DNA of 64,000 bases from an uncultured Burkholderiales bacterium (lineage in GTDB: Bacteria > Pseudomonadota > Gammaproteobacteria > Burkholderiales > Burkholderiaceae_C). The position numbers and the translations under genes are program-made. Of the stretch, positions 62,820 through 64,000 are shown in pieces. The notes under the pieces are model-generated. The model ran no database searches and was not told the DNA's origin. It saw only the letters and a program-made list of their open reading frames with translations. The stretch lies in NCBI GenBank assembly GCA_903896615.1, contig CAITYM010000141.1, forward strand, positions 1 through 64,000, written 5' to 3'. Each line of letters starts with the position of its first letter. Positions within the stretch are counted from its first letter, which is position 1.

Positions 62820-64000
62820 ATGGCCGTTTTATCTGTCAACGCTGGTTCCTCAAGTCTTAAATTCGCTTTATACCCGCTTGATTCTGACGCTCTAGGGGAG
62901 CCACTACTGATTGGGCAGTTTGAGCGCCTTGAGGCATGGGATGTGTCTATAGACCATCACGCTGCTCCGCCAAGAATTGCAACTCTAAAGTACAACCTCC
63001 TGGGTAAAGCGTTTATTACACGTGAGATTCCCTTAACCCAGGAGCGGGACCCCTTTGACTCTGCTATCAATGTACTAAAGAGTTTGATTGACGAGAGTCT
63101 TGGTCAAATGGACAATTTAACAAGATCTTTGACTGCAATTTCTCACCGAGTTGTACACGGTGGATATTTATTCAAGTCAAGTGTAGTTGTAACGAATGAA
63201 GTTTTAGCACAGTTAAGCGCTTTAAATTCTCTTGCGCCCTTGCATCAACCTCACAACATAGCAGGTATCGAATCCTTTATACGCTCATTCCCATCGATAC
63301 CACAAGTAGCTTGTTTTGATACGAGCTTTCATAAATCATTGTCAGCGCTTGAGACTACTTTTGCAATCGATCAAAAGTTAACGCAATCTGGCATTAAGCG
63401 TTATGGATTTCATGGCTTGTCCTATCAATACATTACCCAAAGACTCACACAGTTAACGAAAACCTCAAGTGGTAAAGTAATTCTTGCTCATTTGGGAAAT
63501 GGAGCAAGCCTTTGCGCAACCAAGGAGCATAAAAGCGTTGCAACAACGATGGGATTTTCAGCTCTAGACGGACTCATGATGGGTACTCGAAGTGGATCTG
63601 TGGATCCTGGAGTTCTACTTTATCTCATGGATCAAGGTTGGAGCGCAAGGGACATAGAGGCCTCCTTGTACAAAAAAAGTGGTTTGCTTGGTGTCTCCGG
63701 CCAAAGTGCTGACGTAAGAACCCTAAGGTCTTCTAAGGAGTTTGGGGCTGTATTCGCATTAGAGCTCTTTACTCACCGCGTTGTAAAAGAGATGGGGGCG
63801 CTCACTGCAGTGTTAGGGGGACTTGATTTAATTTGTTTCTCGGGTGGCATTGGTGAACACGACAACGTTCTCAGGCGAGAGGTATGCAACCAATTATCAT
63901 GGCTTGGTATTGAGATTGATGAGTCTACCAATCAGATCGCAACCAAAGATAAGGCAATGCTAATCAGTCAAAAAAACAGTCGCGTTCAAGTGTGGGTTGT
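62820..64000 (+). CDS. ackA: Acetate kinase, 3' end outside window
   Basis: The frame is open from ATG 62820 to the window end, 393 complete codons; acetate kinases are about 400 residues, so only the last few are missing. VNAGSSSLKFALYPL at 5-19 is the first ASKHA phosphate motif; SHRVVHGG (about 109-116), KRYGFHGLSYQYI, AHLGNGASLCA, MGFSALDGLMMGTRSG and FSGGIGEHD follow. It converts acetyl phosphate and ADP to acetate and ATP, coupled to the MaoC-Pta gene upstream. The ribosome binding site is weak, so it probably depends on the upstream transcript. Confidence 0.95.
   Translation, partial: MAVLSVNAGSSSLKFALYPLDSDALGEPLLIGQFERLEAWDVSIDHHAAPPRIATLKYNLLGKAFITREIPLTQERDPFDSAINVLKSLIDESLGQMDNLTRSLTAISHRVVHGGYLFKSSVVVTNEVLAQLSALNSLAPLHQPHNIAGIESFIRSFPSIPQVACFDTSFHKSLSALETTFAIDQKLTQSGIKRYGFHGLSYQYITQRLTQLTKTSSGKVILAHLGNGASLCATKEHKSVATTMGFSALDGLMMGTRSGSVDPGVLLYLMDQGWSARDIEASLYKKSGLLGVSGQSADVRTLRSSKEFGAVFALELFTHRVVKEMGALTAVLGGLDLICFSGGIGEHDNVLRREVCNQLSWLGIEIDESTNQIATKDKAMLISQKNSRVQVWV

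Noticed and set aside
1-64000. tRNA, rRNA, CRISPR arrays, insertion sequences, prophage or integrase genes
   Set aside because: I looked for repeats, transposase motifs and tRNA-like T-arms and found none; the window looks like stable chromosome.

Overview
The window looks like chromosome of an AT-leaning betaproteobacterium, most likely Burkholderiales. Evidence: two Bug-type binding proteins without a permease, a box (benzoyl-CoA epoxidation) cluster with a BoxR-type regulator, NahR/NagR and NagG/NagH orthologues, and a MaoC-phosphotransacetylase fusion beside acetate kinase. A freshwater Polynucleobacter-like lineage would fit the base composition, but I could not test this. Nearly all of the first 57 kb is catabolic and transport genes for aromatic and other organic acids. 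I see no rRNA, tRNA, insertion sequence, phage gene or CRISPR array.

Layout: (1) 1-4061: end of a PhzF-family gene, a NagR/NahR-type regulator and the divergent oxygenase genes nagGH (salicylate 5-hydroxylase). (2) 4245-19787: a complete aerobic benzoate/benzoyl-CoA cluster. Leftward run: DUF4863 gene, boxD, benzoate-CoA ligase, alpha/beta hydrolase and a LivKHMGF-type ABC importer. Rightward run: boxR, boxC, boxB, boxA and an enoyl-CoA hydratase. Three TGCA-N6-TGCA-like operators lie at the promoters. (3) 19876-30431: a leftward set with a two-gene indolepyruvate-type 2-oxoacid oxidoreductase, a TRAP transporter, a 4-hydroxybenzoyl-CoA-type thioesterase, an acyl-CoA ligase and a homologue of the cofactor-free dioxygenase DpgC. 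This is the most interesting system here: it could shorten arylacetates by one carbon to aroyl-CoA next to a benzoyl-CoA pathway. (4) 30904-43059: a Cou-type phenylpropanoid beta-oxidation set (feruloyl-CoA-synthase-like ligase, hydratase, SDR, amidohydrolase, acyl-CoA dehydrogenase, MarR regulator) with its own ABC importer, including a LivM-LivG fusion. (5) 43337-49296: GntR regulator, 3-hydroxyacid dehydrogenase, beta-keto acid cleavage enzyme, Bug protein and a TPP-dependent E1 alpha/beta pair. (6) 49323-56816: BASS transporter, ModA-like protein, CurA-like reductase, paired acyl-CoA dehydrogenases, MaoC hydratase and Bug protein. (7) 57406-64000: orphan LivK-like protein, small envelope proteins, a ParA-like ATPase, DUF427, then the MaoC-Pta fusion behind a perfect FNR-type box, and acetate kinase cut by the window end.

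Together the genes describe a cell that imports many organic acids, activates them as CoA thioesters and funnels them to benzoyl-CoA, to gentisate (via salicylate) and to acetyl-CoA. Functions are inferred from motifs and remembered family sequences; no database search was possible.
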